Shown: positions 1 to 9,235, numbered from the stretch's first letter. The stretch is DNA of 64,000 bases from GCA-2718595 sp963935005 (GCA_963935005.1 CAWWAX010000002.1:1-64000), one strand, 5' to 3'. Numbers and translations are program-made. Notes: generated by a model not told the origin, from the letters alone.

Positions 1-626
1 GTGGAAACTAACATCTGGAATGAACCAGATGTATCGACATTCGGAGAGGGGATAGACTCTATAATCTTGTCAAAGAGCAAGCTCAACCCATCTCCGACTA
101 CTGTAGGATCGGTAGTCACCCACCCATCTCGTCCGATAGAGTACAGAAATGGAGAGTCCAGCTGAGATTCCGAAGCATCTAAATCCATAAACAACTCCAG
201 AACTTCGTCGTGAACTTCGATGGGGCGCGCATCGGATCGATCAAGCTTATTAATAAGTACTATCGGTTGGAGGCCTAAATCCAATGCCTTTCTGGTTACA
301 AATCGCGTTTGAGGCATCGGACCCTCTGCTGCATCTACAAGCAACAGGACTCCGTCCACCATTCTTAGGATCCTCTCCACTTCTCCACCAAAATCAGCAT
401 GGCCTGGTGTATCTACAATGTTGATTTTCGTATCCTTCCAACGAATTGATGTATTCTTAGCGAGGATAGTAATCCCTCTTTCTTTTTCCAGAGGATTAGA
501 GTCTAAAACTCGATCTTGCACTTTCTCGTTTTCCCTAAACACACCCGTTTGTCTGAGCATTTGGTCCACTAGGGTCGTCTTACCATGATCGACATGAGCT
601 ATGATCGCGATATTAGTTATTTTCAT
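1..626 (-). CDS. typA: Translational GTPase TypA/BipA (N-terminal part)
   Basis: Partial gene: about 208 codons are present and the frame runs off the left edge. The start ATG at 626 opens MKITNIAIIAHVDHGKTT, which holds the P-loop (HVDHGKT) of EF-G/LepA/TypA GTPases. It is followed by the switch-region motif EKERGITI and the G3 motif DTPGHADFGGEVER. TypA binds 70S and 50S ribosomes at the EF-G site and aids ribosome assembly and stress growth (family knowledge). The very early P-loop and the spacing between motifs favour TypA over LepA or EF-G. It lies 120 bp downstream of the deoxyhypusine-synthase-like gene on the same strand, so co-transcription is possible. The C-terminal domains that would settle the family are outside the window. 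Confidence 0.9.
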   Translation of the reverse strand, partial: MKITNIAIIAHVDHGKTTLVDQMLRQTGVFRENEKVQDRVLDSNPLEKERGITILAKNTSIRWKDTKINIVDTPGHADFGGEVERILRMVDGVLLLVDAAEGPMPQTRFVTRKALDLGLQPIVLINKLDRSDARPIEVHDEVLELFMDLDASESQLDSPFLYSIGRDGWVTTDPTVVGDGLSLLFDKIIESIPSPNVDTSGSFQMLVS

Positions 627-746
627 ATTATTGACTGAATACATTTCCCGAAAAGAGAACTATTTCCAACTTGAAAGAACGCACTTTCAAATGGCTAGAT
701 GAAAACTCGTAAGATCAGAGGACAGAAGGAAGACAAGAAAATGTTA

Positions 747-1724
747 TTAGTCATCCAAGATATAGCTAAAGACCAAGGGTGCTACTATAGAAGCATCCGA
801 ATTGATCGAGAAATACGGAGTGGTTTTAGTGATTTTCCCCCAGGTAATTTTCTCCTCTGGAAGAGCTCCGGAATAACCCCCATATGAAGGTGTTGAATCT
901 GTAATTTGGGCAAAGTATCCCCATGCGGGGACATCCTCTTTAAGATCTTGGACAAGACAGGGTACAGCACAAATCGCAAAATCCCCGGCTATGCCACCGC
1001 CAATTTGAAACAAACCTACAGAGCTATGCGGAGGATTCCCGATGGTTTGTTCAATATACCATTCCAATAAATGTTGAAACTGCTCAGTCCCAGACCTTAC
1101 GCATGAGTGGTCCTTTACCCGTCCCTTAACAATGTTCGCAACGAAAATATTCCCCATGGTAGAATCTTCCCATCCTGGTGTGTAAACTGGGATTTCCGCC
1201 TCTATAGCTGCTAACACCCAAGAATCCTCAGGATTTATTTGGTAGTCATCAATCATCCCTGGGGTCTGCAATGCCTGGAAAAGAAATTCCGAAGGAAATT
1301 TTCTTTTTCCTGACTCACATGCACTTTGCCAAAGGCCCACCAACACATCTTCAACATTCCTCATGACGTCTTCGGGGATACAGGTGTCCGTCACCCTATT
1401 CATTCCCCTATTGTACAGTTGCTCTTCCTCTTCTGGACTCAGACCCCTCCAGTTATCAATGACCTCATAATCCCCATGAGCGAGCAAGTTAAAAATATCC
1501 TCTTCTAGGTTAGCTCCAGTGCACGAAATGGCATGAACTTTTTTCTCTCTTATCATCCGCGCAAGACTGATCCCTAGCTCTCCTGTGGACATCGCTCCTG
1601 CCAAGGTCACTAGCATCTGTCCTCCCTGGTCCAAATGACTGCAATAGGCCTCTGCAGCCAAACGGGTCTCCCTGGCATTGAAATGCAAGTAGTGACGGCT
1701 CATAAATTGGCGAATGTGTCCCAT
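747..1724 (-). CDS. Deoxyhypusine synthase-family protein (bacterial polyamine enzyme)
   Basis: A 325-residue protein of the deoxyhypusine synthase fold. Visible landmarks are the NAD-binding segments LAGAMSTGELG and SCTGANLEEDIFN, the QIGGGIAGDFAI segment, and the C-terminal WGKIT, which aligns with the lysine-bearing WGK active site of the eukaryotic enzyme. Eukaryotic and archaeal enzymes transfer an aminobutyl group from spermidine to eIF5A. Bacteria lack eIF5A, and bacterial homologues are thought to act on free polyamines, giving homospermidine- or spermidine-type products; which one is unknown here. The start lies 10 bp after the amidohydrolase stop and the gene is followed by typA, so the three may form one transcript. 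The family call is firm; the substrate is inference. Confidence 0.88.
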   Translation of the reverse strand: MGHIRQFMSRHYLHFNARETRLAAEAYCSHLDQGGQMLVTLAGAMSTGELGISLARMIREKKVHAISCTGANLEEDIFNLLAHGDYEVIDNWRGLSPEEEEQLYNRGMNRVTDTCIPEDVMRNVEDVLVGLWQSACESGKRKFPSEFLFQALQTPGMIDDYQINPEDSWVLAAIEAEIPVYTPGWEDSTMGNIFVANIVKGRVKDHSCVRSGTEQFQHLLEWYIEQTIGNPPHSSVGLFQIGGGIAGDFAICAVPCLVQDLKEDVPAWGYFAQITDSTPSYGGYSGALPEEKITWGKITKTTPYFSINSDASIVAPLVFSYILDD

Positions 1725-1734
1725 GGGAAACCCC

Positions 1735-3333
1735 TTAATTCCTAGTTATGACCTTACCCGCCATGACCCCAGTAAACTGACCATCTGATACGGCAGGTTC
1801 TCCACCCACGAACACTTCCACCATACCTTCAGCCAACTGATGAGGATTTGTAAAAGTTGCAGGATCGTTTATTCTCGACAAATCAAAAACCAGCACGTCC
1901 GCATACGATCCAACCCGAAGGACACCTCTGTCTTTAATACGGAAAACCTGTGCGGGCAACCCAGTCATACTGTTGACTGCTTGGCCAAAGCTTATCAATT
2001 CTTCTTCTACAACGTATTTTCGAATTTTTCTCGGAAAAGCTCCATATGACCTTGGGTGTGGAACGCCTTGCATCCAAGGAACCAAACCTCCATCGGAGGA
2101 AGTCATAGTCCATGGCTGAACCATAAGAGTTTCAAGGTCACCCCTAAACATGTTGAATGAAATTATGCTTGCCCCTCCCTTTCGGATTATACCCAGAGCT
2201 ACTTCAAGTGCCGAATTTCCTTGTTCTTCTGCCACATCTGAAAGCAACTTTCCCTCTATCGACTCATCAAATACCACTCTTCTGAATTGTATGCGGTCGG
2301 CTCCACCCCTTCGAGCCAAGTTGTTGCTCATCGCTACCCTAATGTCCTCCCTCACTCCCGGACGATCCAATCGATTTAAAAGTGAGTCGGCCCCACCTGA
2401 CTGGGCCCAGCGTGGAAGCAGGGCCGCAGAAAGTCCTGTTGATGAGCCCAAATAGGGATACTGATCGGCATAGATTTCTAAGCCTTCCTCTCTAGCGGCT
2501 TCAATTTTTCTAACAATTGCAGCGCCGTAGCCCCAAACTGGTGGTCCTAGCGCTTTGACATGAGTTACTACTGCCGTAAGCCTCGCATTCCTCGCCACGT
2601 CAATCACCTCTTCTACTGCCGAAATTAAACCGACTGTATAATTCGATTCGTCGCGAATATGACTCGTATACACTCCATTATATTTTGCAACTATCTTGGC
2701 CATTTCTACTATTTCAGAAGCCTTAGAATAACTCCCAGGCACATAAAAAGTTCCTGTAGAAAAGCCAAAGGCCCCCTCCTCCATGCCACGTTCAACTAAA
2801 TCCAGCATCTGCAACATTTCAGAGTTGGTCGGCCTCCTATCCTCGGCTCCCATTACTGTCCTCCGGATAGAACCATGTGGCACTAACTGAATCACATTAA
2901 CTCCAATACCATGTTCCATCAGTTGTTCTTTTTGACTCTTCAGATCAACCATTCCACCACCATCTGGATTAATTAGGACAGTAGTCACCCCTTGCAACAA
3001 AAGTGGCCTTCCTGAACTTAGAGTTTTCGAACTCAACCCTGGACCAGCGTGGGAGTGAGTGTCTATAAATCCAGGTGTCACATAAAGACCCTTGGCATCG
3101 AGTTCTCGCGTTCCCACTGCATCCCCCAAGTCTCCCAGGCCTGAAATCCTATTACCTACAATACCAACGTCTCCCCTAAACCATGGATTGCCAGTTCCAT
3201 CAACTATGCGCCCATTTCGGATAATCACATCGTAAGATTGAGATACTGCAGTTCCAGAATTCACCACGAGAAGGAAGATGGCTACGAACAGTCCAGCTTT
3301 AAGATTAAAGACCATTTTTTCCCCTATGAGCAA
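1735..3333 (-). CDS. Exported N-acyl-D-amino-acid deacylase-type amidohydrolase
   Basis: A 532-residue metal-dependent amidohydrolase with an N-terminal signal peptide (hydrophobic stretch about residues 11-30, likely cleavage near AVSQS). It has the urease-superfamily HxH metal motif GFIDTHSHAG, a later TAVVTHVKALG histidine and the SSDGG aspartate. The YDVIIRNGRIVDGTGNPWFRGDVGIVG opening region, cited here only by its ends YDVII and GIVG, and the C-terminal VFVGGEPAV strand form the flanking beta-sandwich. Relatives hydrolyse N-acyl-D-amino acids or related cyclic amides; the precise substrate cannot be read. It probably acts in the periplasm on peptide or cell-wall-derived D-amino acids. 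The next gene begins 10 bp after its stop. Confidence 0.85.
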   Translation of the reverse strand: MLIGEKMVFNLKAGLFVAIFLLVVNSGTAVSQSYDVIIRNGRIVDGTGNPWFRGDVGIVGNRISGLGDLGDAVGTRELDAKGLYVTPGFIDTHSHAGPGLSSKTLSSGRPLLLQGVTTVLINPDGGGMVDLKSQKEQLMEHGIGVNVIQLVPHGSIRRTVMGAEDRRPTNSEMLQMLDLVERGMEEGAFGFSTGTFYVPGSYSKASEIVEMAKIVAKYNGVYTSHIRDESNYTVGLISAVEEVIDVARNARLTAVVTHVKALGPPVWGYGAAIVRKIEAAREEGLEIYADQYPYLGSSTGLSAALLPRWAQSGGADSLLNRLDRPGVREDIRVAMSNNLARRGGADRIQFRRVVFDESIEGKLLSDVAEEQGNSALEVALGIIRKGGASIISFNMFRGDLETLMVQPWTMTSSDGGLVPWMQGVPHPRSYGAFPRKIRKYVVEEELISFGQAVNSMTGLPAQVFRIKDRGVLRVGSYADVLVFDLSRINDPATFTNPHQLAEGMVEVFVGGEPAVSDGQFTGVMAGKVITRN

Positions 3334-3510
3334 AAATCTCTTTTCACTCTACCTTGATGTTGGCTTGTCTAAGTAGCAAAGACCTGATCCTAACTGCTAA
3401 TCCAGCAAGTCCTGACCTCTCCCAACTCCCTTTTTGACTGTTGCTCGAATCGGGCAGCCATCGCATGATGAAACGCTGACAGTCAAATTACCCCCTTCCT
3501 AATAATTTTA

Positions 3511-4566
3511 ATGAAAACATTCCTTACACTAGAAACAGGTGCCACGCAGTTAGATGTCGGCTTTGAACAATCTAAGAACATCCTGAGTGATTCGTCAGAT
3601 GCACTAACTATAAAACTCAACACGTTGACTGAACTAGAAAAACTACAGGCCGTCTTAGGATGGCTGGTGGTAGGGAATTACCCACTAGCTCGCTCAGGAT
3701 TGGACTGTTTGATCAACAAGCCAGCATTCGGCTGGGCCTGCGGTTCTTATGTTGCTTGGACGGGCGATGACTATATCCTGAGCGAACTGGCTGAACCAAT
3801 TGCATTTTGGAAAAACGAACTGACCAGAAATAGTTCGTTTTCAAGCATTTATAGACAAATGGGGTTCAGCGCTTTAGCTGGCGCCTATCATGGCCGCCGA
3901 GACACTGGATCCGCTCAAGATTTTGAAAGATCTTTGATCTCTAAAGACGAAACATATGCCCATGATGAATTAAACCGCCATCAAATAGATCGCTTCCTGA
4001 CAATACCCCCCCTACCCAATACTCCAGAGCACCTAGCAACGATACTAGGCCTAAACAGTACTCTCAATGCCGATCAACTCTACCTCGTTTGGGAACGACT
4101 CAACACAATACACTCTGATGGGAACAAAGAATCCCTGAATACCAGCCAGACTGGGGAGGTTAGTGATCACCTAATCTTAGCTTCACTCATAACCTCTTGC
4201 TTCCTCCTTGGGATAATGGGCACACTACCTGACGCACCATCTGGACGTGTCACCTTGGAGCCAAACATCCCTAACAATTTAAACTACTTCGGTGTTAGAA
4301 ATCTGCGATTAGGATTAGATGCAGTCGACTTGCTCTACGAAAAAGAAGGAGGACAACACTGTTTTGTGATTGAACAAAGCAGGGGGCGGGTCCCTTTAAA
4401 TCTCATATTGAGACCTAACATCTCAGGGACTGAGATCAATCGAATCTATATTGACGGCGAAATAGCAGAGCTAGAGTGGTGGGCTGATTCAAAAATTAGC
4501 CGGGTATTCACTCAGGTACAGTTATACCTGGACCAGAAACGAACCGTGACAGTAGTTCCTATATAA
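3511..4566 (+). CDS. Hypothetical protein, resembles C-terminal part of six-hairpin glycosidases
   Basis: A 351-residue protein that I cannot assign firmly. The helical middle (VLGWLVVGNYPLARSGLD, later HLATILGLNSTLNADQLY) and the C-terminal pattern GRVTLEPNIP...VRNLRLGLDAVDLLYEKEGG look like an (alpha/alpha)6-barrel glycosidase ending in its beta-sandwich. However, the protein is roughly half the usual length and I see no clear catalytic acid pair. It has no signal peptide. It stands alone, divergent from the amidohydrolase across a 177-bp gap that probably holds both promoters, and convergent with the 65-residue ORF behind it. It may be a binding or degenerate derivative. The gene itself is well supported by length and isolation; the fold is a guess. 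Confidence 0.6.
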   Translation: MKTFLTLETGATQLDVGFEQSKNILSDSSDALTIKLNTLTELEKLQAVLGWLVVGNYPLARSGLDCLINKPAFGWACGSYVAWTGDDYILSELAEPIAFWKNELTRNSSFSSIYRQMGFSALAGAYHGRRDTGSAQDFERSLISKDETYAHDELNRHQIDRFLTIPPLPNTPEHLATILGLNSTLNADQLYLVWERLNTIHSDGNKESLNTSQTGEVSDHLILASLITSCFLLGIMGTLPDAPSGRVTLEPNIPNNLNYFGVRNLRLGLDAVDLLYEKEGGQHCFVIEQSRGRVPLNLILRPNISGTEINRIYIDGEIAELEWWADSKISRVFTQVQLYLDQKRTVTVVPI

Positions 4567-4609
4567 AACAACGGTGGGTGTCGGAACTGACGATCTAAAG
4601 AGGGAACCC

Positions 4610-4807
4610 TTAAGGATCTTCCGAGGTTCCATAACCAGCTTCCGCGAGCAACTCCCTTAGCAATTTTTCTCTCTTTGGAAGATCCGTTTTCGCTATCTCC
4701 CGAGCAAGAGCTATACGATCTTCCTCGGAAACTTCATCTAAAAGATTAATAGGAGCGCCGTAGCGTAAAAGAATTCGCTTGGCGTCGACAGCGACAGAAT
4801 CAGACAC
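4610..4807 (-). CDS. Small conserved-looking hypothetical protein (65 aa)
   Basis: A 65-residue ORF in a stretch with no competing gene, convergent with the gene ending at 4566. The translation is compositionally normal and helical (VSEEDRIALAREIAKTDLP, REKLLRELLAEAGYG), with charged heptad-like spacing and no membrane segment or signal. It looks like a real small soluble protein, possibly a helical dimer. I do not recognise the family. It lies 127 bp downstream of apaG on the same strand, so it may be read from the apaG promoter. Confidence 0.5.
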   Translation of the reverse strand: MSDSVAVDAKRILLRYGAPINLLDEVSEEDRIALAREIAKTDLPKREKLLRELLAEAGYGTSEDP

Positions 4808-4934
4808 AAAACCTCCCGATGCAAGTGGGAATCTCCCTGAATGCCAGGGCCAAAAAAGATAACCAGATATGTAAAAACACCAAGAGTCAGACTTCTGGGC
4901 TTTCCTTATTCTTAATCCAACTTCCTGGAGGCTG

Positions 4935-5348
4935 TCAATTCAAGACACCAGAAATGTTTATACCGTTACCAGTCCAGGGGGCCCTTAGATCGAACCGAGG
5001 AACCATCACCTTAAATTCTCGGCCTTCTGAGTCAACAAAGGTATAATACCCTTCCATAAAACCAGCAGGAGAGTTCAAAACGCAAAAACTTTGATATTGA
5101 TGCGAGTATCCCGGGTCAAGTGTAGGTTGCTCCCCCACAACCCCCTCGCCATCAACTTCAGAGTCTTCCCCATCGGAATCATGTATCAACCAGTGACGGA
5201 ATAATAGTTGAACACTTTCATCACCTTGATTCTCCATTTCTACCGAATAGGTGAAAACGAATTTGTTTTGTCTGGGGTTTGAATGTAAGACTGAAAAGTC
5301 TGGCCGAACTGAAATTCGGATCCCCTCTGTAATTTCTTCATAAGACAT
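4935..5348 (-). CDS. apaG: ApaG family protein
   Basis: A 137-residue ApaG-domain protein, slightly longer than the usual 125 or so. Diagnostic stretches are ITEGIRISVRPDF near the start, FVFTYSVEMENQGDESVQLL, the RHWLIHDSDG strand, VVGEQPTLDPG and the SPAGFMEGYYTFVD segment. The fold is a fibronectin-III-like beta sandwich, linked genetically to Co2+/Mg2+ efflux in enterobacteria, though its biochemical role is unsettled. The gene is divergent from the DtxR/MntR-type metalloregulator, with about 100 bp between starts. That arrangement would fit a metal-homeostasis link but does not prove one. Confidence 0.9.
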   Translation of the reverse strand: MSYEEITEGIRISVRPDFSVLHSNPRQNKFVFTYSVEMENQGDESVQLLFRHWLIHDSDGEDSEVDGEGVVGEQPTLDPGYSHQYQSFCVLNSPAGFMEGYYTFVDSEGREFKVMVPRFDLRAPWTGNGINISGVLN

Positions 5349-5455
5349 GATGGGATGATATTGCCTAAAAAAGTTTTGTCAACATTACATATTAGTACTA
5401 GATCAGATTGCACCAGAACCCTTTCCCGTTAACACCTCAAGATCCATCTTTACGT

Positions 5456-6142
5456 ATGGAAGATACTGCAAACATTCAATTGTCTCCTTCAGTAGAAGAT
5501 TACCTAAAGGGGATCTATACTCTGACAGAACGTGGCGACTCAGCTTCAACTAGTGCACTTGCTCAAACTCTAGGGGTGCAACCCGCATCCATCACTGGTA
5601 TGATCAAACGCCTAGCCACTCTGGGCTATGTTGAACATCTTCCCTACAAAGGAGTACAGCTCACTAAAAATGGCTCAATAGAAGCCCTCAGAATAATCCG
5701 GAGGCACCGTGTATTAGAAACTTATCTACAAGAAAGGTTGGGATACACTTGGAGTGAAGTACATCAAGAAGCGGATCTATTGGAGCATGCAGTTTCGGAT
5801 AAACTGATTTCCCGGATGGCAAAAGTTCTAAAAGATCCTACCCACGATCCTCACGGTGCACCCATTCCGACAGAATCTGGAGAGATCCCTAAAGCCCACT
5901 TGCTCACGCTTCTTGATGTTAGACCCGATGATTTGGCACGAATCGAGGCAGTACAGGATGAGGACCCCATCAAACTCCAGTACCTGGAAGAATCAGGACT
6001 AACCCCAGGAGTCCAAGTAAAAATTGTGAAAAGAAACTCTTTCGATCAAATGACAACTGTAATAGTGTTAGCCAGTGGGGACCTCCAGGCAGTTAGCCGT
6101 GAACTGGCCGAAGATATCTTCGTTAGCAAGATTCGCGACTGA
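5456..6142 (+). CDS. DtxR/MntR-family metal-dependent transcriptional regulator
   Basis: A 228-residue protein if it starts at the ATG at 5456; an upstream in-frame start at 5408 would add 16 unconserved residues. The N-terminal winged helix reads SPSVEDYLKGIYTL, then ALAQTLGVQPASITGMIKRL (recognition helix) and YVEHLPYKGVQLT. Next comes the dimerisation/metal domain with RRHRVLETYL, EVHQEADLLEHAVS and DPHGAPIP, which carry the expected His/Glu ligands. The last 75 residues form an SH3/FeoA-like domain (LTPGVQVKIVKR). It should sense Mn(II) or Fe(II) and repress uptake genes. No clear operator was identified. It is convergent with the alcohol dehydrogenase, 16 bp away. Confidence 0.9.
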   Translation: MEDTANIQLSPSVEDYLKGIYTLTERGDSASTSALAQTLGVQPASITGMIKRLATLGYVEHLPYKGVQLTKNGSIEALRIIRRHRVLETYLQERLGYTWSEVHQEADLLEHAVSDKLISRMAKVLKDPTHDPHGAPIPTESGEIPKAHLLTLLDVRPDDLARIEAVQDEDPIKLQYLEESGLTPGVQVKIVKRNSFDQMTTVIVLASGDLQAVSRELAEDIFVSKIRD

Positions 6143-6158
6143 AAATATTGAGCCCTTA

Positions 6159-7250
6159 TTAAGGCTGAATTATGGCTTTGGTCACCTTCAATTCCTCCAC
6201 ATTTTTCAACGCCTTCCCTGCCTCAGCCAAAGAGTATCGAGCGCCGATTACGCTTGCAAAAGGTAATCGCTGACGGTGTTTAGATAAAAGTTGTAGCGCC
6301 CCAACTAAATGGTGGAATTCCGTTCCCCACTGGCCCTTTATTAACGCATGTTTCCGATTGATGTCTGAATGTGGATTCATCTTAACCTCTCCAGCATCGG
6401 TATAGTGGCCTGCCACTACATACGTTCCACCATCCCGGATCATTTCTAACCCTTGTGAGACAGCTACAGGATTGCCCGAGGCTTCAATGACCACATCGGC
6501 ACCACGGCCTGCTGTCAAGCGCTTAATCTCTTCAAAAAGGGCGTTTTGATCTAATGCTCCTAAATCCAAAACTACATCGGCACCTAATCTTTCACCTAAA
6601 ACCAATCGAGCCTCTGGTTCTCCAATCAAAATAACCCTGCCCGCTCCTCTAAGATTAGCGAAAGCTGCTGCCGACAAACCAACAGGACCACACCCTTGTA
6701 CCACCACTGTATCGCCCATTATCAGTTCAGATCGACTAACTGCCGCAAAGCCAGTGAAAAGCCCACAACCGCCCCCAATTACATCTTCGGCCGTTAGCGC
6801 TTCAGGAAGTTTGAGAATGTGCACGCCTGGTTGTAAATAAATTTGTTCTGCCCAACCTCCGAACAAGCCGTCTTCAGCACCGTAAGTAATACCATATACT
6901 TTTCTGCTAGGGCATCGATTAGGCTGATTCTTAAGCAGGCAATGGTAACAAGATCCACAGACCTCGTGAACATCAAGGAAAGTCACTAAGTCACCCTTGC
7001 AAATAGGAGTCCCTAGAGCATCTCTATCGACTTTATAGGATTCAATGATTCTTCCTACACTCACATGGCCTGGTATGATAGGATAAGGTACTCCCGCTAG
7101 TTTCCCTTTATATAAATGAACGTCTGTCCCGCAAACCTCACTGGCTACAGTCTCCAACAGTACACCACCCGCATGAATTTCTGGATCGGGTAAAGACCAA
7201 ATCTCTATAGGAGCTTCAGGTGCCACCATCACTGCAGCTTTGACTGACAT
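6159..7250 (-). CDS. Zinc-dependent MDR alcohol dehydrogenase
   Basis: A 363-residue medium-chain dehydrogenase/reductase. The catalytic zinc region is EVCGTDVHLYKG with PGHVSVG. The structural-zinc loop carries four cysteines (CGSCYHCLLKNQPNRC), and the Rossmann nucleotide site is VVQGCGPVGLSAA. It should oxidise a secondary alcohol or polyol with NAD(P)+, in the style of sorbitol or threonine dehydrogenases; the substrate cannot be inferred. One oddity: the usual GHE after the zinc histidine is GHV, so the conserved glutamate is replaced. It is a single gene with its own start, 73 bp from the helicase stop upstream. Confidence 0.88.
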   Translation of the reverse strand: MSVKAAVMVAPEAPIEIWSLPDPEIHAGGVLLETVASEVCGTDVHLYKGKLAGVPYPIIPGHVSVGRIIESYKVDRDALGTPICKGDLVTFLDVHEVCGSCYHCLLKNQPNRCPSRKVYGITYGAEDGLFGGWAEQIYLQPGVHILKLPEALTAEDVIGGGCGLFTGFAAVSRSELIMGDTVVVQGCGPVGLSAAAFANLRGAGRVILIGEPEARLVLGERLGADVVLDLGALDQNALFEEIKRLTAGRGADVVIEASGNPVAVSQGLEMIRDGGTYVVAGHYTDAGEVKMNPHSDINRKHALIKGQWGTEFHHLVGALQLLSKHRQRLPFASVIGARYSLAEAGKALKNVEELKVTKAIIQP

Positions 7251-7323
7251 AAGTAAAATATTCTCCTAGGACGAGGTGCTGCAGAATTCCATTTTTACCC
7301 TGAGAACTGTTCTATACAGAGTC

Positions 7324-8583
7324 TTAGTGCTCAAGTAAGTCTCTTAATTCTTCAGCTGTTAGTTCGTCCACATTCTTTGAACCCATCCCCCCTGCAGATC
7401 GACTACTCTTAGTGCTAGATGGCTGAGAACTGCCCACATAATCAAATCCGGGAAGATGTACCCTGCTGAGGTCTCTACCCAAATGATAAACTAAACCCTT
7501 AAAGACTCCGAGGTCGTTTGAAGAAAGGAAGGTGACAGCTGTCCCAATCATTCCAGCCCTAGCAGTTCGTCCGATTCGATGCGTATAATCTTCTGGATCA
7601 CTAGGTACGTCATAATTAACCACATGGGAAATGCCGTCGACATCCAAACCTCTTTGCGCGATATCTGTTGCCACTAGAACCCTGACATCCTTGTTTGCAA
7701 ATTTCTCCAAAGCCTTTGTCCGCTGGCCCATAGCAAGATCTGAATGCAAGGCTTCAGTGGAGATATCTTGGTTGGATAGCGCTTTCTGCAGCGTAGCTGC
7801 TCCAGCTTTAGTCCGAGTGAACACTAAAACTTGAGTCCATTCTGGATCGTCCAATAGATGAATCAATAAAGATGTCTTCATATTAGGCTTAACGGAATAA
7901 ACCACTTCCGTTATTCCATCAGCTTTCGTGCCAGATTTAGCGATCTCAATCCAGGTAGGATCTTTAGTAATCCTAGAAGCCAGATCGTGGACACCGTTGG
8001 GCATTGTGGCAGAAAAGAGCATAGTCTGCCTCTTACTGCGAACACCTTTTAAGATTTCTTCAATTTGTGGCCGAAAGCCCATATCCAGCATGCGATCAGC
8101 TTCGTCAAAAATCAGAGTGGTCAAACCATTAAGGTTCACTAAACCTTTTCTCATGTGGTCCATGAACCTGCCTGGCGTAGCAGTTATTATTTCAACCCCA
8201 CTTTCGAGGGCGGTAATCTGTGGACCATAACCCACTCCTCCATAGATTGCTGCCACTCTGCCTGCCGACTTACTCCCAGATCTAGCCAGCAAAGCTGAGG
8301 CATCTTCACATACTTGCTGTGCCAACTCTCGTGTTGGACACAAAACCAGCGCTTGCAAGCCTTGTTTCACTTCAAGTTTATCTATGCAAGGAATTAAAAA
8401 AGCGCCTGTCTTCCCTGTTCCTGTTTGTGCAACCCCGACCAAATCCTGACCTGTGAGTGCCGCCGGAATTGCTTTTGTTTGAATCGGGCTCGGGTGATCC
8501 CATCCTAACGATTGGATGGCCACACACAGTTTGGAGGATATACCGAGGTCAGCAAACTTTATTTGTTCAATTAGGTTCGTCAT
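7324..8583 (-). CDS. DEAD-box ATP-dependent RNA helicase (RhlE-like)
   Basis: A 419-residue canonical DEAD-box helicase with every motif intact: Q motif HPSPIQTKAIP, Walker A AQTGTGKTGAF, Ia PTRELAQ, Ib TPGRFMDHM, II DEAD, III SATMP, V ATDIAQRGLD and VI HRIGRTARAG. It has a short, Ser-rich C-terminal tail ending LTAEELRDLLEH instead of a folded RNA-binding domain. It unwinds short RNA duplexes, typically in ribosome assembly or RNA decay and often in the cold. It provides a useful internal contrast with the degenerate DEAD-box protein at 11487-13025. It is divergent from the phosphatase gene. Confidence 0.95.
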   Translation of the reverse strand: MTNLIEQIKFADLGISSKLCVAIQSLGWDHPSPIQTKAIPAALTGQDLVGVAQTGTGKTGAFLIPCIDKLEVKQGLQALVLCPTRELAQQVCEDASALLARSGSKSAGRVAAIYGGVGYGPQITALESGVEIITATPGRFMDHMRKGLVNLNGLTTLIFDEADRMLDMGFRPQIEEILKGVRSKRQTMLFSATMPNGVHDLASRITKDPTWIEIAKSGTKADGITEVVYSVKPNMKTSLLIHLLDDPEWTQVLVFTRTKAGAATLQKALSNQDISTEALHSDLAMGQRTKALEKFANKDVRVLVATDIAQRGLDVDGISHVVNYDVPSDPEDYTHRIGRTARAGMIGTAVTFLSSNDLGVFKGLVYHLGRDLSRVHLPGFDYVGSSQPSSTKSSRSAGGMGSKNVDELTAEELRDLLEH

Positions 8584-8740
8584 TACACCGCCCTGCAGTC
8601 AGGGTCTGATTCCTTATCTTGGTCTACTATAGAAGTTGTTTATGACAGAAAGCATAAAATTAACATTCACTTTATCAATCTATGACATATACTTCAGAAT
8701 CAAAAACTCTATTCACTTCACAAGAACCTGGCTCTTGCTC

Positions 8741-9235
8741 ATGACTACCCACAATCAACTGTCCATCCTGTTCGTTTGTCTAGGCAATATTTGCCGCTCT
8801 CCTTTGGCAGAAGCTATTCTCCGTCACCATTTGGCCGAAAAATGTATGACCACACAAATACGAGTGGACTCTGCAGGAACAGGAGCCTGGCATGTCGGTT
8901 CTGGTGCCGACCCTCGGTCCCTATCCGTTGCCAAGGCCAATGACATCACACTTGACGGGAGCGCCAGACAGGTGACAGAGGAGGACTTCCACACCTTCGA
9001 CTATATTTTCGCCATGGATCAACAAAATTTTAAGGATCTTACGATTCTGCAGGAACGATATGGAGGCAAAGCAAACATTAAATTATTCAGAGAGTTTGAC
9101 ATAGCCGAAGAATCAGCTTTGGATGTTCCAGATCCTTACTACGGTGGACTTAAGGGCTTTCAAGATCTTTTTCAAATACTAGACAGGACCTGTTGGGCGA
9201 TAATCGACCATCTCAATGAAAAAGTGGCATCTTAA
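8741..9235 (+). CDS. Low-molecular-weight protein tyrosine phosphatase
   Basis: The phosphatase begins at the ATG at 8741 (MTTHNQLSILFVCLGNICRS). The frame is open back to 8636, but the extra 35 residues are unlike the family. The P-loop CLGNICRS (CX5R) lies at residues 13-20 and the general-acid aspartate is in VPDPYYGG. At 164 residues its length is normal. It removes phosphate from tyrosine, or from arginine in some Gram-positives. There is no adjacent tyrosine kinase or capsule cluster to suggest a partner. The gene is convergent with the aminotransferase, 28 bp away. Confidence 0.92.
   Translation: MTTHNQLSILFVCLGNICRSPLAEAILRHHLAEKCMTTQIRVDSAGTGAWHVGSGADPRSLSVAKANDITLDGSARQVTEEDFHTFDYIFAMDQQNFKDLTILQERYGGKANIKLFREFDIAEESALDVPDPYYGGLKGFQDLFQILDRTCWAIIDHLNEKVAS

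Noticed and set aside
671..690. Perfect inverted repeat TTGAAAG/CTTTCAA between typA and the deoxyhypusine-synthase-like gene
   Set aside because: AT-rich 7-bp stem without a T-run; too weak to call a terminator or operator.
2150..2455. 101-codon plus-strand frame inside the amidohydrolase gene
   Set aside because: Antisense shadow of a gene with clear domain motifs; low-complexity Ser/Pro/Ala translation.
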